Counted from the stretch's first letter, positions 1 to 9,301 are shown. The stretch: DNA of 64,000 bases from Bacillus timonensis (GCF_000285535.1 NZ_HE610986.1:700644-764643), one strand, 5' to 3'. The notes: a model not told the origin generated them from the letters alone. Translations and numbers: made by a program.

Positions 1-18
1 CACTGTCCCCCTGTCCCT
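1..18. repeat. GGGACA-family palindromic repeat, edge copy
   Basis: A partial copy (TGTCCCCCTGTCCCT) of the dispersed GGGACA/TGTCCC repeat abuts the stop of the minus-strand surface protein. It is cut by the window edge. Confidence 0.5.
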
Positions 19-1855
19 ATTTTTTGATTCGGTATTGGTGGTCTTCTCCGCTATTACCTGGGCTTATGTAGTCGATCCAATCTCCGACTATATTTATATT
101 GCGGACCCATGTTTCATTACTTACTTTTTGTTTGCTTGTTCCATCTGTTTTCATTTTATATATTTTACGGTCATCTTGTGTATTTCTGTAGTACATCCAG
201 TCACCTGAAATATTTAATCGATCAGCAGAGGCATTGGCAATCTTTATTTTAGAGGATCCATTGGTTTTCATTTTATAAATAGCTTGGTTTGATTGGTCGA
301 TATAGTATATCCAGTCGCCAACAACGTTTATCTCTGTTTGATTTCCTTTGTCTAACATTGTTAGGCTTGAACCATCAATTTTCACTTTATAAAGGGGATT
401 CTTCGGACCTTCTTGCGTACTATAAAAATACATCCAATCATTGACAACATTAAGACCGGTATAATACCCTTTTTTAATTTTTGTTAACTGGCTACCATCT
501 GTTTTTACTTTATAAACGCCTTCGCGCCCCTGATAGTAATCAATGTAATAAATCCAATCGTCGACGACATTCAGAAATTCCCCACTAGTTCCGTCCAATT
601 TCTTTTTATTGGTGCCATCGATTTTCATTTTATAAATTGTTCTGTCATCAGCAACATTACTATAATAAATCCATCCGTCTAATACACTGATATATTCAGC
701 AGGTTCATTGGTTAGTTTCTTTTTACCTGAACCATCTATTTTTACTTTATAAATAAAAGCATCACCAATATTAATATAGTAAATCCAGTCACCTTCAATC
801 GCAGCTATTGCTCCATTGATAATATTGCCAACGGAGTTACCTGTATATAGGGTTGAAATATCGTCTTTTATTCGATCCGAAACTGCACCTGTTCCTCCAA
901 GAATAGTAATGGAATCTGTTCCTGTGGAGTCTATGTAATTCAGTACACTTTGTGATGCTTTTGTAGGATTTACTAGGATAATAGGACGTTTTAGTTTTCC
1001 TGCTAGAGGTCCTCCAGCCAATGCATCAGGAAAATCACGACTCGTTGATAAGATAATTCCTTTGTCTTCTTGGTAAAATTTCTTGGCTACTTTAATACTC
1101 GTTTCACTTCTATCTGCCCCTGAAATCCTTTCAGTGGATATGCCTAAATTGGCAATTTCCTGAGCAACTGCATCTTTTATTACACCTGTGCCACCAATAA
1201 TGATGACTTTTTTGATTCCCCAATTAGTAAGAACTTGTTTTGTGTCATTATCTAGTTTTGTCGAATTTGAAAAAAGGATTGGCCATCCATTTTCAGAGGC
1301 TACACCGCCTATTCCTAAAGCATCAGGGTAATTTAGTCCGTACGCTAATACTGCTGTGTCCTGGGTGTTCATCTTTCTCAGTTGATTTCCAATCTCTCTA
1401 GCCGTTGCATATCGAGTCTTTCCTGAGACACGTGTAACTTTATATCCCTTGTTTTTTAATTGGTTGACCACATCATTGCTGATTGCAGCCGTGCCCCCTA
1501 ATAAATAAATAGTCGTTGCTTTCAATCTACGAATTTCGTCTAAAGTAGATTGTGGAATTGTATCCTTTTTAACGAGAAGGATTGGTGCTTCTAGTGCGTA
1601 TGACAAAGGTGCTCCCGCCAATGCATCGGGAAAATTTGTGCCATTGGCCAACACAACACTTTCTGCGTTTTCCCACCCTAGTTTACTAATGCTTACGGCT
1701 GTATCGTACCGGGTTTTCCCTGCTATTCTATTAAAATCAGCAGCCTCCGCTTTCTCCGCTCCGAAGAAATCATGAAACTCTGGTACGAAAAGATTTGAAA
1801 TGAATAGCGTAATTGCTAATGTAAAGGTAAAAATTCTTTTGTTCAAATGTTCCAT
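17..1855 (-). CDS. Cell-wall-binding repeat 2 protein with C-terminal YY-repeat (DUF5050-like) domain
   Basis: Predicted secreted surface protein of 612 aa. An N-terminal signal peptide (about residues 1-39, ending near AEA) is followed by three cell-wall-binding type 2 repeats (about 40-330) with the usual FPDALAGAPL, LGGTAAIS and RIAGKTRYDTA motifs. The C-terminal half carries about seven repeats with a GDWIYYI/NVVDDWIYY core and YKMKIDG turns, as in DUF5050/beta-propeller-like proteins. The repeats hold proteins non-covalently on the envelope in this family. The role of the C-terminal half is unknown. An AGGAGATGG ribosome site precedes the ATG. The stop lies next to a GGGACA repeat at the window edge. 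Confidence 0.85.
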   Translation of the reverse strand: MEHLNKRIFTFTLAITLFISNLFVPEFHDFFGAEKAEAADFNRIAGKTRYDTAVSISKLGWENAESVVLANGTNFPDALAGAPLSYALEAPILLVKKDTIPQSTLDEIRRLKATTIYLLGGTAAISNDVVNQLKNKGYKVTRVSGKTRYATAREIGNQLRKMNTQDTAVLAYGLNYPDALGIGGVASENGWPILFSNSTKLDNDTKQVLTNWGIKKVIIIGGTGVIKDAVAQEIANLGISTERISGADRSETSIKVAKKFYQEDKGIILSTSRDFPDALAGGPLAGKLKRPIILVNPTKASQSVLNYIDSTGTDSITILGGTGAVSDRIKDDISTLYTGNSVGNIINGAIAAIEGDWIYYINIGDAFIYKVKIDGSGKKKLTNEPAEYISVLDGWIYYSNVADDRTIYKMKIDGTNKKKLDGTSGEFLNVVDDWIYYIDYYQGREGVYKVKTDGSQLTKIKKGYYTGLNVVNDWMYFYSTQEGPKNPLYKVKIDGSSLTMLDKGNQTEINVVGDWIYYIDQSNQAIYKMKTNGSSKIKIANASADRLNISGDWMYYRNTQDDRKIYKMKTDGTSKQKVSNETWVRNINIVGDWIDYISPGNSGEDHQYRIKK

Positions 1856-1938
1856 CTCCTGCTGTTTTTTGATAACAATACTATGATTAGTCAGAAATTA
1901 TGTACTTGTTGAATGTTCATTAGCCTAATTTGGTTTTT

Positions 1939-2022
1939 GGGACAGAAAACCTGTCCCCATGTCCCACCCAAAAAAATGCTGGGACAGAAAGCCTGTCCCT
2001 ATGTCCCTACCTATGTCCCTAC
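1939..2022. repeat. Two tandem GGGACA-family repeats
   Basis: Two copies of GGGACAGAAAnCCTGTCCC followed by GTCCC tails lie in tandem. The last TGTCCCTA overlaps the stop codon of the lipoprotein gene on the minus strand, so the repeat forms the end of that gene. The same palindrome occurs at 5454, 6956, 8781, 21729, 61923 and 63736. Confidence 0.75.
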
Positions 2023-3020
2023 ATCGTTCGTTGCATGTCGTCGTATACTTCTCCGGTTATTGGGTTTACGCCAAACCAGCTCCAGGTTGCGGTATGGCCT
2101 TCTCCATTTTCGTATGTTGTGATGGTGTATACGTGAATGTAGTAATCGCCTAGCTCGTTTTTGCCTTCTATTTCAACGTACACATCAGGCTTATTTTCAA
2201 TATCTAATTCTTTACGAACCAACTGTATCGCTTCTTCTTCACTAATTTTGTATGTATCAGGGATGGATTCAGTTGGAACTTCAAATTTATATACGCCACC
2301 GTTCACCGTGTATCCGTCAAACGAGTCATATTCTGGGTAGTAAAAAATAAAACTTTCTTCTCCATCAATTGTGGATAGTCCAGCATATTCAGCGGTAGTA
2401 ACACTCATTTCCTTTTTATAGGTTGTTATTTCTTCCTCTGTTAAAACTACTGGTTCATCTGTGAATTCAACATTATCAATTACCCAGATTTCGTTTTCCT
2501 TTACAGCGGTAATCAGAAATATTCCTGATTCGGAGTAAATATCTCCTAATTGAAAGCTTTTTACCTTAATAAGAGATGGTTGATTTTCAACAATCTCCAT
2601 TCTTGCATTAAATGAAAGAACCGGGAACATGCCAACTTCGCCATTCGCTCCATAAAAATGCTTAAAATTATCTTTTATCTTTTGTTGGTAATGTTCAGAA
2701 GCCAATTCTGTTGCTTTAGGGGTAAAATCATTAAAAACTAGATTTGTATCCCCCTCCAAATCCACCCATACTCCATCAATTTTGGAAACCGAGCTATTGA
2801 AGGCTTCGCCAATTTGATGAAACTTCTTCATTACCTCTTTAATTTCTTCCTCAGATAGCGTTTTTTCTATCTCTTCTTTTTTTGCTTTCTGATCTGCTTT
2901 AATTGAGACGCTAGCTTCCTTAGTAGCTGGCTCTTTTGTTCCTTCCGACTGACCACATCCTGCCAATAGTAAACACCCTATAGCAATGCTCGAAAGAAAT
3001 AATTTTTTACTGTAATTCAT
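2019..3020 (-). CDS. Secreted lipoprotein of unknown function, PepSY-like C-terminus
   Basis: A 333-aa protein with a type II signal peptide: MNYSKK, a hydrophobic stretch, then the lipobox LLAGC with Cys22, and a Lys/Glu-rich linker to about residue 60. The final 75 residues (SEEEAIQLVRKEL ... WFGVNPITGEVYDDM) resemble PepSY-type extracellular domains. No catalytic motif is recognisable in the middle. It is probably anchored to the outer face of the membrane. It is flanked by the divergent deacetylase gene and a GGGACA repeat that supplies its stop codon. Function unknown; the lipoprotein assignment is firm. Confidence 0.75.
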   Translation of the reverse strand: MNYSKKLFLSSIAIGCLLLAGCGQSEGTKEPATKEASVSIKADQKAKKEEIEKTLSEEEIKEVMKKFHQIGEAFNSSVSKIDGVWVDLEGDTNLVFNDFTPKATELASEHYQQKIKDNFKHFYGANGEVGMFPVLSFNARMEIVENQPSLIKVKSFQLGDIYSESGIFLITAVKENEIWVIDNVEFTDEPVVLTEEEITTYKKEMSVTTAEYAGLSTIDGEESFIFYYPEYDSFDGYTVNGGVYKFEVPTESIPDTYKISEEEAIQLVRKELDIENKPDVYVEIEGKNELGDYYIHVYTITTYENGEGHTATWSWFGVNPITGEVYDDMQRTM

Positions 3021-3413
3021 GCTGTAAATACCCCCAATGACAATGAACCTATTTTGTTAAAATAATAATTCCTAGATTACGAATTATAGTCGTTTCATCC
3101 TATGATTTTGGTAATCTATAACATGGTAATATTATCATAAAATGCAAATCTGTATACAATTAAATAGTGTAAAAGTAGCTTACGATTTTAATATAATCAA
3201 AATCAATTCGTTTTTAACTACTTATTTACAAGTTGGGGCATTAAACAGACCTTCCGAATTGGAAAGTTCATCACTAAATACTATGCACCACAGAAGTTTT
3301 AAAGCTATATTCCTATTTATATAGGAATATTTGGCACTTAGCCCTACTTCTCCCTACCCCTTAGTGATACAATGTTACTATAATATTCACAAGATTAGGC
3401 AGGGGAATAAACG
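3021..3413. other. Divergent intergenic region
   Basis: About 390 bases between divergent genes, AT-rich, presumably holding promoters for both. The one clear structure is a 10-bp-arm hairpin, ATATTCCTAT-TTAT-ATAGGAATAT, at 3307-3330. It could be an operator or a terminator. A 60-codon plus-strand open frame here (3142-3324) has no ribosome site and no recognisable features, and is not annotated. Confidence 0.4.
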
Positions 3414-5453
3414 TTGAAACCAGGATTTAAAATCATTTTTTTCGCCACTCTTCTTTTTATTTTCATTTTGCAAGATCAAACACAAGCTGCAACTATTAAT
3501 AGAATAGAAGGAAAGACTCGGTATGACACGGCTGTAGAGATTTCAAAACAGACCTATCCAAACGGGACTAATGTTGTAGTTTTAGTTACAGGTGAGGACT
3601 TTCCGGATGCGTTAGCTGGTTCTCCTTTAGCATTTAAGTTCGATGCACCTATCCTTTCTACTCGTAAAAGTAGATTACCTGATGTGACTCGAAACGAGAT
3701 TACTAGATTAGGTGCTACGGAGATTATCATTTTAGGAGGAACCGGAGCTATATCTAGTAACGTTGAGGATGAATTAAAAAAATTGAATGTAACTATTAGT
3801 AGAATTGCAGGAAAGAACAGGTATGAGACCGCTGCACTAATCGCAAACCAGATTGGTTCTGAAAAAGCTATTGTGGCAAACGGTCAGAATTTCCCTGACG
3901 CCTTAACCGTTGCACCCTACGCAGCGAAGGAACAAATCCCTATTCTTCTTACGCGTGATCGTGTTTTACCAGCTGAAACAAAAAATCAGCTTAGAAACGA
4001 AACAATCGTCCTTGGTGGAGAAAAGGCAATCAGTAGTAAAATAGCTTCAACTCTTCCAAATGTTACAAGATTAAGTGGAGCTACTAGATATGAGACGAAT
4101 ATTAAAATCGTGGATTTTTTTGATAAGAGTGTAGGACAAGCATTTGTCACAACGGGGATGAATTTTGCGGATGCACTGACAGGCTCGATTTTGGCCGCAA
4201 AGAATCAGGATCCTATTTTGCTGGTTAGACCGGATTATGTTCCTATAAAAAGCCAACTGTTTTTGAAACTTTTGAACCCTGACACATTTAATATCATTGG
4301 GGGCCAGGCTGCAATTACCCCCAATGCAGCAAATAGTTTGTCACAAATTAATGATTTACATGCTTTTGTTCCTTCTACTAATTCACAATTTCATGATGAA
4401 AACTATTTAGCCGGGGTTTTGCAAAAAAATCAAATGTATCTCGCGAATTCCATTCAAAATAATAAATATGGCTTTCATTATGGATATTCTAATGGTGTGA
4501 TTGATATCTCTAAAACAAAAGCCAGATACACAGTGGATGATATCATTCGTTCAAATTTAAGTACTGATACGAATTCCAATAAAACGATTCTCATTACAAA
4601 AAATGTTCCTGTCATTGATAGTGACAATGTTGTGGTTGCGACGATTTATGCTGGTCAACGTATTCCTCTTGTTTCCGAAAATAAAAGTTCTTTTATCGTA
4701 AACATTGGGGGTAGAAAAGGATATATCTCAAAAAATAGTGCTGTAGTGGATAATGGTGTGCCTATCCTGATGTACCATCATATATTGCGGGATCAGGAAA
4801 ACAAAAATTATAGAAATGTTTCAACTACCATTTCTGATATTGAATTCAAAGAGCAAATGGCTTTTCTTCAAAAAAATGGTTACAAGACTATAACATTAGA
4901 AGACTTAGAGTTATTTCTAACAGGGAAGAAGAATTTACCCGCAAAGGCAGTCGTCATTACCTTTGATGACGGATTAAAATCAGTATACAGGTATGCATAC
5001 CCAACATTAAAACAATACAATATGAAAGCTGCTCAATTTGTCATCACTGGTAGAACACCTAGCTCTCCTACAGCTTTTAATCCAGATAGTTTACAATACT
5101 TATCTTGGCAGGAAATGAATGAGATGCGAAGTGTATATGGGTATCATAGCCATACGCACGCCTTACATCAATTACATAATAAAAAGAGCCTGCTTATTGT
5201 AAAAAGCAAGAATGCCATCATAAATGATTTACGTACAAGTAAACGAATTTTGGATGATACTCCTTATTTCGCTTATCCGTACGGTCATTACACAGGAGAA
5301 ACCATCTCCTACTTAAAAGAAACTGGCTATAGAATGGCACTAACCACCCGCAAAGGCAAAGTAAAAGTGGGCGACGACCTCTTCCAACTCAAACGAATCG
5401 GGATCGGACCAGGTACAACAATAAAAACATTCGAATCACTAATTAAAAACTAA
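3414..5453 (+). CDS. Cell-wall-binding repeat 2 protein fused to NodB-type polysaccharide deacetylase
   Basis: A 679-aa exported enzyme starting at TTG, with AGGGGA 7 nt upstream. A signal peptide (about 1-25) is followed by three cell-wall-binding type 2 repeats (about 26-310), a middle region with an SH3-like stretch (about 395-450), then a NodB domain (about 455-679). Deacetylase signatures are visible: ITFDDG (metal-binding/catalytic Asp pair), HSHTH (metal His) and FAYPYG. The likely substrate is peptidoglycan or another N-acetylated wall glycan. The repeats would tether the enzyme to the wall. The stop codon is followed directly by a GGGACA repeat. Confidence 0.85.
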   Translation: MKPGFKIIFFATLLFIFILQDQTQAATINRIEGKTRYDTAVEISKQTYPNGTNVVVLVTGEDFPDALAGSPLAFKFDAPILSTRKSRLPDVTRNEITRLGATEIIILGGTGAISSNVEDELKKLNVTISRIAGKNRYETAALIANQIGSEKAIVANGQNFPDALTVAPYAAKEQIPILLTRDRVLPAETKNQLRNETIVLGGEKAISSKIASTLPNVTRLSGATRYETNIKIVDFFDKSVGQAFVTTGMNFADALTGSILAAKNQDPILLVRPDYVPIKSQLFLKLLNPDTFNIIGGQAAITPNAANSLSQINDLHAFVPSTNSQFHDENYLAGVLQKNQMYLANSIQNNKYGFHYGYSNGVIDISKTKARYTVDDIIRSNLSTDTNSNKTILITKNVPVIDSDNVVVATIYAGQRIPLVSENKSSFIVNIGGRKGYISKNSAVVDNGVPILMYHHILRDQENKNYRNVSTTISDIEFKEQMAFLQKNGYKTITLEDLELFLTGKKNLPAKAVVITFDDGLKSVYRYAYPTLKQYNMKAAQFVITGRTPSSPTAFNPDSLQYLSWQEMNEMRSVYGYHSHTHALHQLHNKKSLLIVKSKNAIINDLRTSKRILDDTPYFAYPYGHYTGETISYLKETGYRMALTTRKGKVKVGDDLFQLKRIGIGPGTTIKTFESLIKN

Positions 5454-5517
5454 GGGACAAGGGGACAGGTTAAATGTCCCAAGCTAATGGGACATTTAAC
5501 CTGTCCCTCCGTCCCAC
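5454..5517. repeat. GGGACA-family long inverted repeat
   Basis: A strong hairpin: GGGACAGGTTAAATGTCCC, an 8-base loop, then GGGACATTTAACCTGTCCC and a CCGTCCCAC tail. It starts one base after the deacetylase stop codon. Near-identical to the copy at 6956-7016, which differs at the loop and one stem pair. Confidence 0.8.
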
Positions 5518-5518
5518 A

Positions 5519-5548
5519 GAAAAGACCGGGAGAAATCTCCCGGTCTTT
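5519..5548 (-). terminator. Rho-independent terminator of the VWA lipoprotein gene
   Basis: The hairpin AAAGACCGGGAG-AAAT-CTCCCGGTCTTT lies just past the stop of the minus-strand VWA gene. Both sides are A/T-rich, so it could work in both directions between these convergent genes. Confidence 0.75.
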
Positions 5549-5549
5549 T

Positions 5550-6938
5550 CTAGTTCCCGTTTTTCTTGTCAATCGTTTCGCGTATTTTCTGGTTTCCTTC
5601 ATCCACGTATTCACGCCATTCTCGGTTGCCGTTGTCGACTGCTTCCCTCCACAGTCGATTGCCATTGTCAACAGCATAGCGCCATTTTGAATTTCCATAA
5701 TCAACGATATCAGAGAATATTTTTCGTGCTGGATGATCGTAATCCTCAAAACGTTCCTTTAAATATTCCTGAGCCTCTTTCATCCGTTCCTTCTCTCGAT
5801 AGCTTTTTTCTTTCATACTTTCCTTTGTGTCATACGCGAGCTTCTTTTTTTCTTCCTTTATTTCATAGGCCTGTTCTTTTCCGGCTTCTTTCCACTCGTA
5901 CCATTTCTTTTGAATCTCTTCGTATTGTGCTCTCATGTACTTTTTAAGGTCTTGTTCTGAGTTAACGTATGTGAACTCTCCATTACCAGCACTAGCGACT
6001 TCTTTCAACAACTTTTGTCCCTCGTTATCAACGTCAAAGCCAATGATATTGACGACTGTTTGGATATCCGAAGATACAAGATTTTTGGCTTCCTTCACCG
6101 GGTCACCGTTACAGGTTTCGATTCCGTCACTAACAACATACACCACTACGTCATCGGTACCCTCTGGAATATCTCCTTTTACCATTTGTAGACCAAGCGC
6201 AATCGGTGTCCATCCAACAGGTTTTACTTGTGACATTGCCTTTTGGAACCCTGACGCTTCAAAACTACCATTATATAAAACTTCCGTACTTTCACAGGAC
6301 AGTGCCTTGTCTCTTTCTTTATTAGATCCCTCATGTCCATATACTCGTAGTGAAATTGTCGCGTTCTCTGGGACTTGCTCTGCGAATTCAAGCACTGCTT
6401 CCTTCGCGGCCTCCATCCTTGTCTTTCCACCGACTTTAGCAGCCATACTGCCGCTTGCATCCACTAAAATCGCATAGTGGGCTGTTTTTAATGTAGGAGC
6501 ATCGACCGTTTCATCAGGACGATCAATATCTACCTCAATGGACGAATCAAAAGTAAGGAGTGTTTGGAGTTCCTCATGGTAGTCCTCGGTAAATAAATAT
6601 TTTAATTCCTCCATATACTGTTCCTCAGTAAGGTCCTCAGGCAACTGGTCAAGCGCTTCCTTCACCTTTGCTTCATCGTATTCATCACCACTAAAAATAC
6701 CAGGATGTCGAAGCATCTCCTGTTCCAGTTCCGTTAATTCATGCTCAATACCTTCAATTTCATAATAAGCTACTTCCCTAGGAGTATATGATTCTTCATT
6801 ATTCGTTTCTTTTGTAGCCTTATTTGTTTCCTCAACCTTAGGGTCTTCAGCCTCCGCTTGTGCAGGCTCACTCTCATCCTTCGAACAAGCCGATAGCAAC
6901 AAAACCAACAGAACCAAACCCATCAAAACCTTTTTCAA
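5550..6938 (-). CDS. VWA-domain lipoprotein with coiled-coil and short C-terminal repeats
   Basis: A 462-aa surface lipoprotein starting at TTG behind a GAGGAGG site. The lipobox is LLSAC (Cys18). A Glu-rich region (about 20-135) precedes a von Willebrand A domain (about 150-345) with an intact MIDAS motif, DASGSMA, and later VYVVSDGIET. A charged Lys/Glu coiled coil follows (about 345-400). The C-terminus has four 11-residue units of the form DNGNRxWREaV. VWA domains bind metal and protein ligands. No partner gene is apparent. A GGGACA repeat sits directly upstream and a terminator directly downstream. Confidence 0.85.
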   Translation of the reverse strand: MKKVLMGLVLLVLLLSACSKDESEPAQAEAEDPKVEETNKATKETNNEESYTPREVAYYEIEGIEHELTELEQEMLRHPGIFSGDEYDEAKVKEALDQLPEDLTEEQYMEELKYLFTEDYHEELQTLLTFDSSIEVDIDRPDETVDAPTLKTAHYAILVDASGSMAAKVGGKTRMEAAKEAVLEFAEQVPENATISLRVYGHEGSNKERDKALSCESTEVLYNGSFEASGFQKAMSQVKPVGWTPIALGLQMVKGDIPEGTDDVVVYVVSDGIETCNGDPVKEAKNLVSSDIQTVVNIIGFDVDNEGQKLLKEVASAGNGEFTYVNSEQDLKKYMRAQYEEIQKKWYEWKEAGKEQAYEIKEEKKKLAYDTKESMKEKSYREKERMKEAQEYLKERFEDYDHPARKIFSDIVDYGNSKWRYAVDNGNRLWREAVDNGNREWREYVDEGNQKIRETIDKKNGN

Positions 6939-6955
6939 TTAGTTCCCTCCTCAAG

Positions 6956-7016
6956 GAACAAGGGGACAGGTTAAGTGTCCCCGCTTCCGGGACACTTAAC
7001 CTGTCCCTCCGTCCCA
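6956..7016. repeat. GGGACA-family long inverted repeat
   Basis: GGGACAGGTTAAGTGTCCC, a short GC loop, then GGGACACTTAACCTGTCCC and CCGTCCCAC. It lies just upstream of the VWA gene. Compensatory differences from the 5454 copy (AAATG/CATTT versus AAGTG/CACTT) show the stem is maintained. Confidence 0.8.
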
Positions 7017-7248
7017 CAAAAGTCACACCATTTACATAGTACTCGATTTTTGACCATATTTTTCCTTTTTGGTTCAAAATAGGAAAAAGGTTTTATTTGG
7101 TAGGGACTTTTGGATTAGAAAACTATCCGTAAAACTTGAATTTCCTCAATAAGATAATGAATGATAATTCTCACTGTCTCATTTTTTCACAATTGATGCC
7201 CCTTTTAGCCCATTTCCTATCTATAACGAAGGTAAAGGGGGTTCATGA

Positions 7249-7620
7249 ATGACAAAAATTAAAATGTTATCAAATAAGGAAATTGGAAGATATTCAAGGT
7301 TTTCTGATTACGAGGAGTTTAAGGTCAATATGGAAATTTGGCTGATTGAACATCAACAAGCGTTCACAAAAGGAGAAATGATGGGGTTAAATCAATTAAT
7401 TCTACTTTCCTCTACCATCCCCTGTGTGCCTTGAATCCATGAGTTCAATTGTAAAGGCAACTTATGAAGGCTTGAAGGATCATGTTATTTCTCGTTCGAC
7501 TTTAAGAGAATGCTATGGAAATGTGTCCAGGTTGGGATGATAACTGCTTATGAAACAAAAGATGGGAATGGCGCGCAAGGGAGCAATCTTTATGTTTTTA
7601 ATCCATATCCTACATTCTAA
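7249..7620 (+). pseudogene. Decayed copy of the small module protein intact at 22967
   Basis: The first 60 codons closely match the intact 124-aa protein at 22967-23341 (SRFSDYEEF, NMEIWLI). The frame is then lost near 7430 (IPCVP, stop) and shifts again near 7510. The rest still matches through AYETK, GSNLYVF and PYP up to the stop at 7618-7620. Two frameshifts make this a pseudogene. The AAAGGGGG ribosome site is conserved in both copies. Function unknown. Confidence 0.75.
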
Positions 7621-7708
7621 GTTTTTGATGTAGCCCTAGTTTTCTCACTGTATGGCCATTCAAAGCATATATAACAGCATGAATATTTGCCCCAAAAGAG
7701 GAACCAAT

Positions 7709-7776
7709 CAAACGTTTGTTTGAAATCCAGAATGCTTGTAGCCGTAGCTCAGAAGCGCTAAACAAACGTCTGTTTG
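7709..7776. promoter_or_regulatory. Tandem CAAACGTTTGTTTG boxes 54 bp apart, upstream of the amidase
   Basis: Perfect or near-perfect palindromes CAAACGTTTGTTTG (7709-7722) and CAAACGTCTGTTTG (7763-7776), both followed by AAAT. The same pair with identical 54-bp spacing is upstream of the second amidase copy (23430 and 23484). The form CAAAC-N4-GTTTG resembles the Bacillus LexA/DinR box (CGAAC-N4-GTTYG). An SOS operator is therefore plausible but unproven. Confidence 0.45.
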
Positions 7777-7912
7777 AAATATAATTTTACGATTAGTACA
7801 GATTTTTGTAAAACGGCATATCCCTCACATTCTTTTCAAATCCACGATTTGCTTGAGAATGCGAAAAATATCAATAGCCAGTACAAATCTATATAAAGGA
7901 GTGACATAAAAT

Positions 7913-8833
7913 ATGAATTGGATTCAAGATGCAGGGCATGGTGGCCATGATCCGGGAGCTGTGGCGAAAGGGAATACGGAAAAAGTGTATACATTGGAAG
8001 CTGCGCTTTATGTGGATAGACGCTTGTCCGAGCTAGGGATTGCAAGTGATTTGACTCGATCAGGAGATGTTTCATTAAATCCTGAAGCAAGAACGGAAAA
8101 GGTGAAAAAATACAAAAAGTGTATTTCCCATCATTTTAATGCTGGTGGTGGAAGTGGGGCTGAAACAATCCATTCGATTTATTCCAACGGCAAGTTTGAG
8201 CAACTGATTATTGAAGAATTTAGAAAGGCTGGCTATCCGGTTAGACCTAAACCTGTGTATAACCGCACGAATTCTTCCCGAGGGGATTATTACTATATGC
8301 ATAGACTTACAGGTAATTGTCGTACGACAATACTAGAATACGAATTTGTGGATGGCCCACAATCCGAAAAAATCAAGGATAAATCATATCGAGAAGGTAT
8401 GTATGAATGTGTGGTACGTGTGATTTGTCGAGAAGAAGGTGTTAGTTATAAAGGTCCTGGACCTGGGCAAAAACCTACACCTGCACCTAACCCAAAGCCA
8501 GAACCAGTAAATCCCCCAAAAGAAAACCTAATCATTGACGGTTATTTTGGCCCAAAGACAATCAGTGCCCTCCAACGATATTTTGGAACACCAGTAGATG
8601 GAGTCATTAGCAAACCGTCGCTTGTGATAAAAGCCTTGCAGAAATGGCTTGGTGTTACTCAAGATGGCTACTTTGACCCGATTACAATTTCAGCCTTACA
8701 AAAACGGTTAGGCACACCTGTTGATGGAAAAATTAGCAAACCTTCTCTCGTCATAAAAGAACTACAAAGACAGTTGAACATGGGGACAAGGGGACAGGTT
8801 ACCTGTCCCACCCTTAGTGGGATTTCACCATAA
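7913..8833 (+). CDS. N-acetylmuramoyl-L-alanine amidase with two C-terminal wall-binding repeats
   Basis: A 306-aa Amidase_3-type zinc hydrolase that cuts the bond between muramic acid and the stem peptide. The catalytic part (about 1-180) starts MNWIQDAGHGG, with metal-binding His9, a second His in ISHHFNAG and the catalytic Glu in LEYEFVDG. A Pro/Lys linker (about 186-206) leads to two repeats of about 40 residues (DGYFGPKTISALQRYFGTPVDG ...). There is no signal peptide, which fits a phage-type endolysin needing a holin. The last 17 residues (MGTRGQVTCPTLSGISP) are encoded by an inserted GGGACA repeat. A truncated paralogue starts at 23615. Confidence 0.85.
   Translation: MNWIQDAGHGGHDPGAVAKGNTEKVYTLEAALYVDRRLSELGIASDLTRSGDVSLNPEARTEKVKKYKKCISHHFNAGGGSGAETIHSIYSNGKFEQLIIEEFRKAGYPVRPKPVYNRTNSSRGDYYYMHRLTGNCRTTILEYEFVDGPQSEKIKDKSYREGMYECVVRVICREEGVSYKGPGPGQKPTPAPNPKPEPVNPPKENLIIDGYFGPKTISALQRYFGTPVDGVISKPSLVIKALQKWLGVTQDGYFDPITISALQKRLGTPVDGKISKPSLVIKELQRQLNMGTRGQVTCPTLSGISP
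8781..8822. repeat. GGGACA-family repeat inside the amidase C-terminus
   Basis: GGGACAAGGGGACAGG-TTA-CCTGTCCCACCC is translated as part of the amidase tail and lies immediately before its stop codon. This is the only copy seen inside an otherwise intact reading frame. Confidence 0.75.
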
Positions 8834-8853
8834 AACGAAGGCCCCAAATCAAA

Positions 8854-8881
8854 AAAGCTACCAATTAAATTTGGTAGCTTT
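8854..8881. terminator. Bidirectional terminator between the amidase and a membrane protein
   Basis: The hairpin AAAGCTACCAA-ATTAAAT-TTGGTAGCTTT has A- and T-runs on the two sides and lies between convergent stop codons. Confidence 0.7.
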
Positions 8882-9301
8882 CTACATCGTTTTTTCTGTT
8901 CGTCTTTGTTTAATATATAAAAATAGCTTTTTCATTCCATATATAAATAGTTTTATAACGAGGTAACCACTAAAAAAGATAATAAAGCCCCAGAGACCGA
9001 TGACAGCATCCAGAAACTCCATATTTCCTCTTCCAGTGATTTTCTGCTGAATCTCAATCGCAAATACAATGACCACTAAAACAGTAAATGTGTAGATAAA
9101 GGAGATGGCAGTTATGCTCCATTTAGCTAAAAGACGAAAAATTGCCTGTACGATAAAAAAGGTGAAAATACCTAGAATACCAATAACCCATAAATGAAGG
9201 TCTTTATCTGAAAGATTTAAGCCTATCCCATTTGAAATTCCCCAAATAACATCATGTATACTATTAACCAACTCAGCGATCATTTTGATAATTTCTTTCA
9301 T
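8882..9301 (-). CDS. Small membrane protein of unknown function
   Basis: A 139-aa protein starting at the ATG at 9301, chosen because GAGGAGGT sits 6-8 nt upstream; a longer frame upstream lacks a ribosome site. About three or four hydrophobic segments lie near residues 34-60, 65-90 and 100-125, with a basic tail (KQRRTEKTM). No motif is recognised. Its position beside an amidase without a signal peptide raises the possibility of an export or holin-like role, but it is longer than typical holins. That idea is weak. Confidence 0.65.
   Translation of the reverse strand: MKEIIKMIAELVNSIHDVIWGISNGIGLNLSDKDLHLWVIGILGIFTFFIVQAIFRLLAKWSITAISFIYTFTVLVVIVFAIEIQQKITGRGNMEFLDAVIGLWGFIIFFSGYLVIKLFIYGMKKLFLYIKQRRTEKTM

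Noticed and set aside
3142-3324. 60-codon plus-strand open frame
   Set aside because: No ribosome site, no domain, poor codon pattern, and it lies in the promoter region of divergent genes.
5454-7016. GGGACA palindromes as simple transcription terminators
   Set aside because: They lack T-tracts, occur upstream as well as downstream of genes, and at 5519 a separate real terminator sits beside one.
7709-7776. Repeats at regular spacing as a possible CRISPR
   Set aside because: Only two 14-bp palindromes per locus, with non-unique spacers and conserved flanks; better explained as operator sites.
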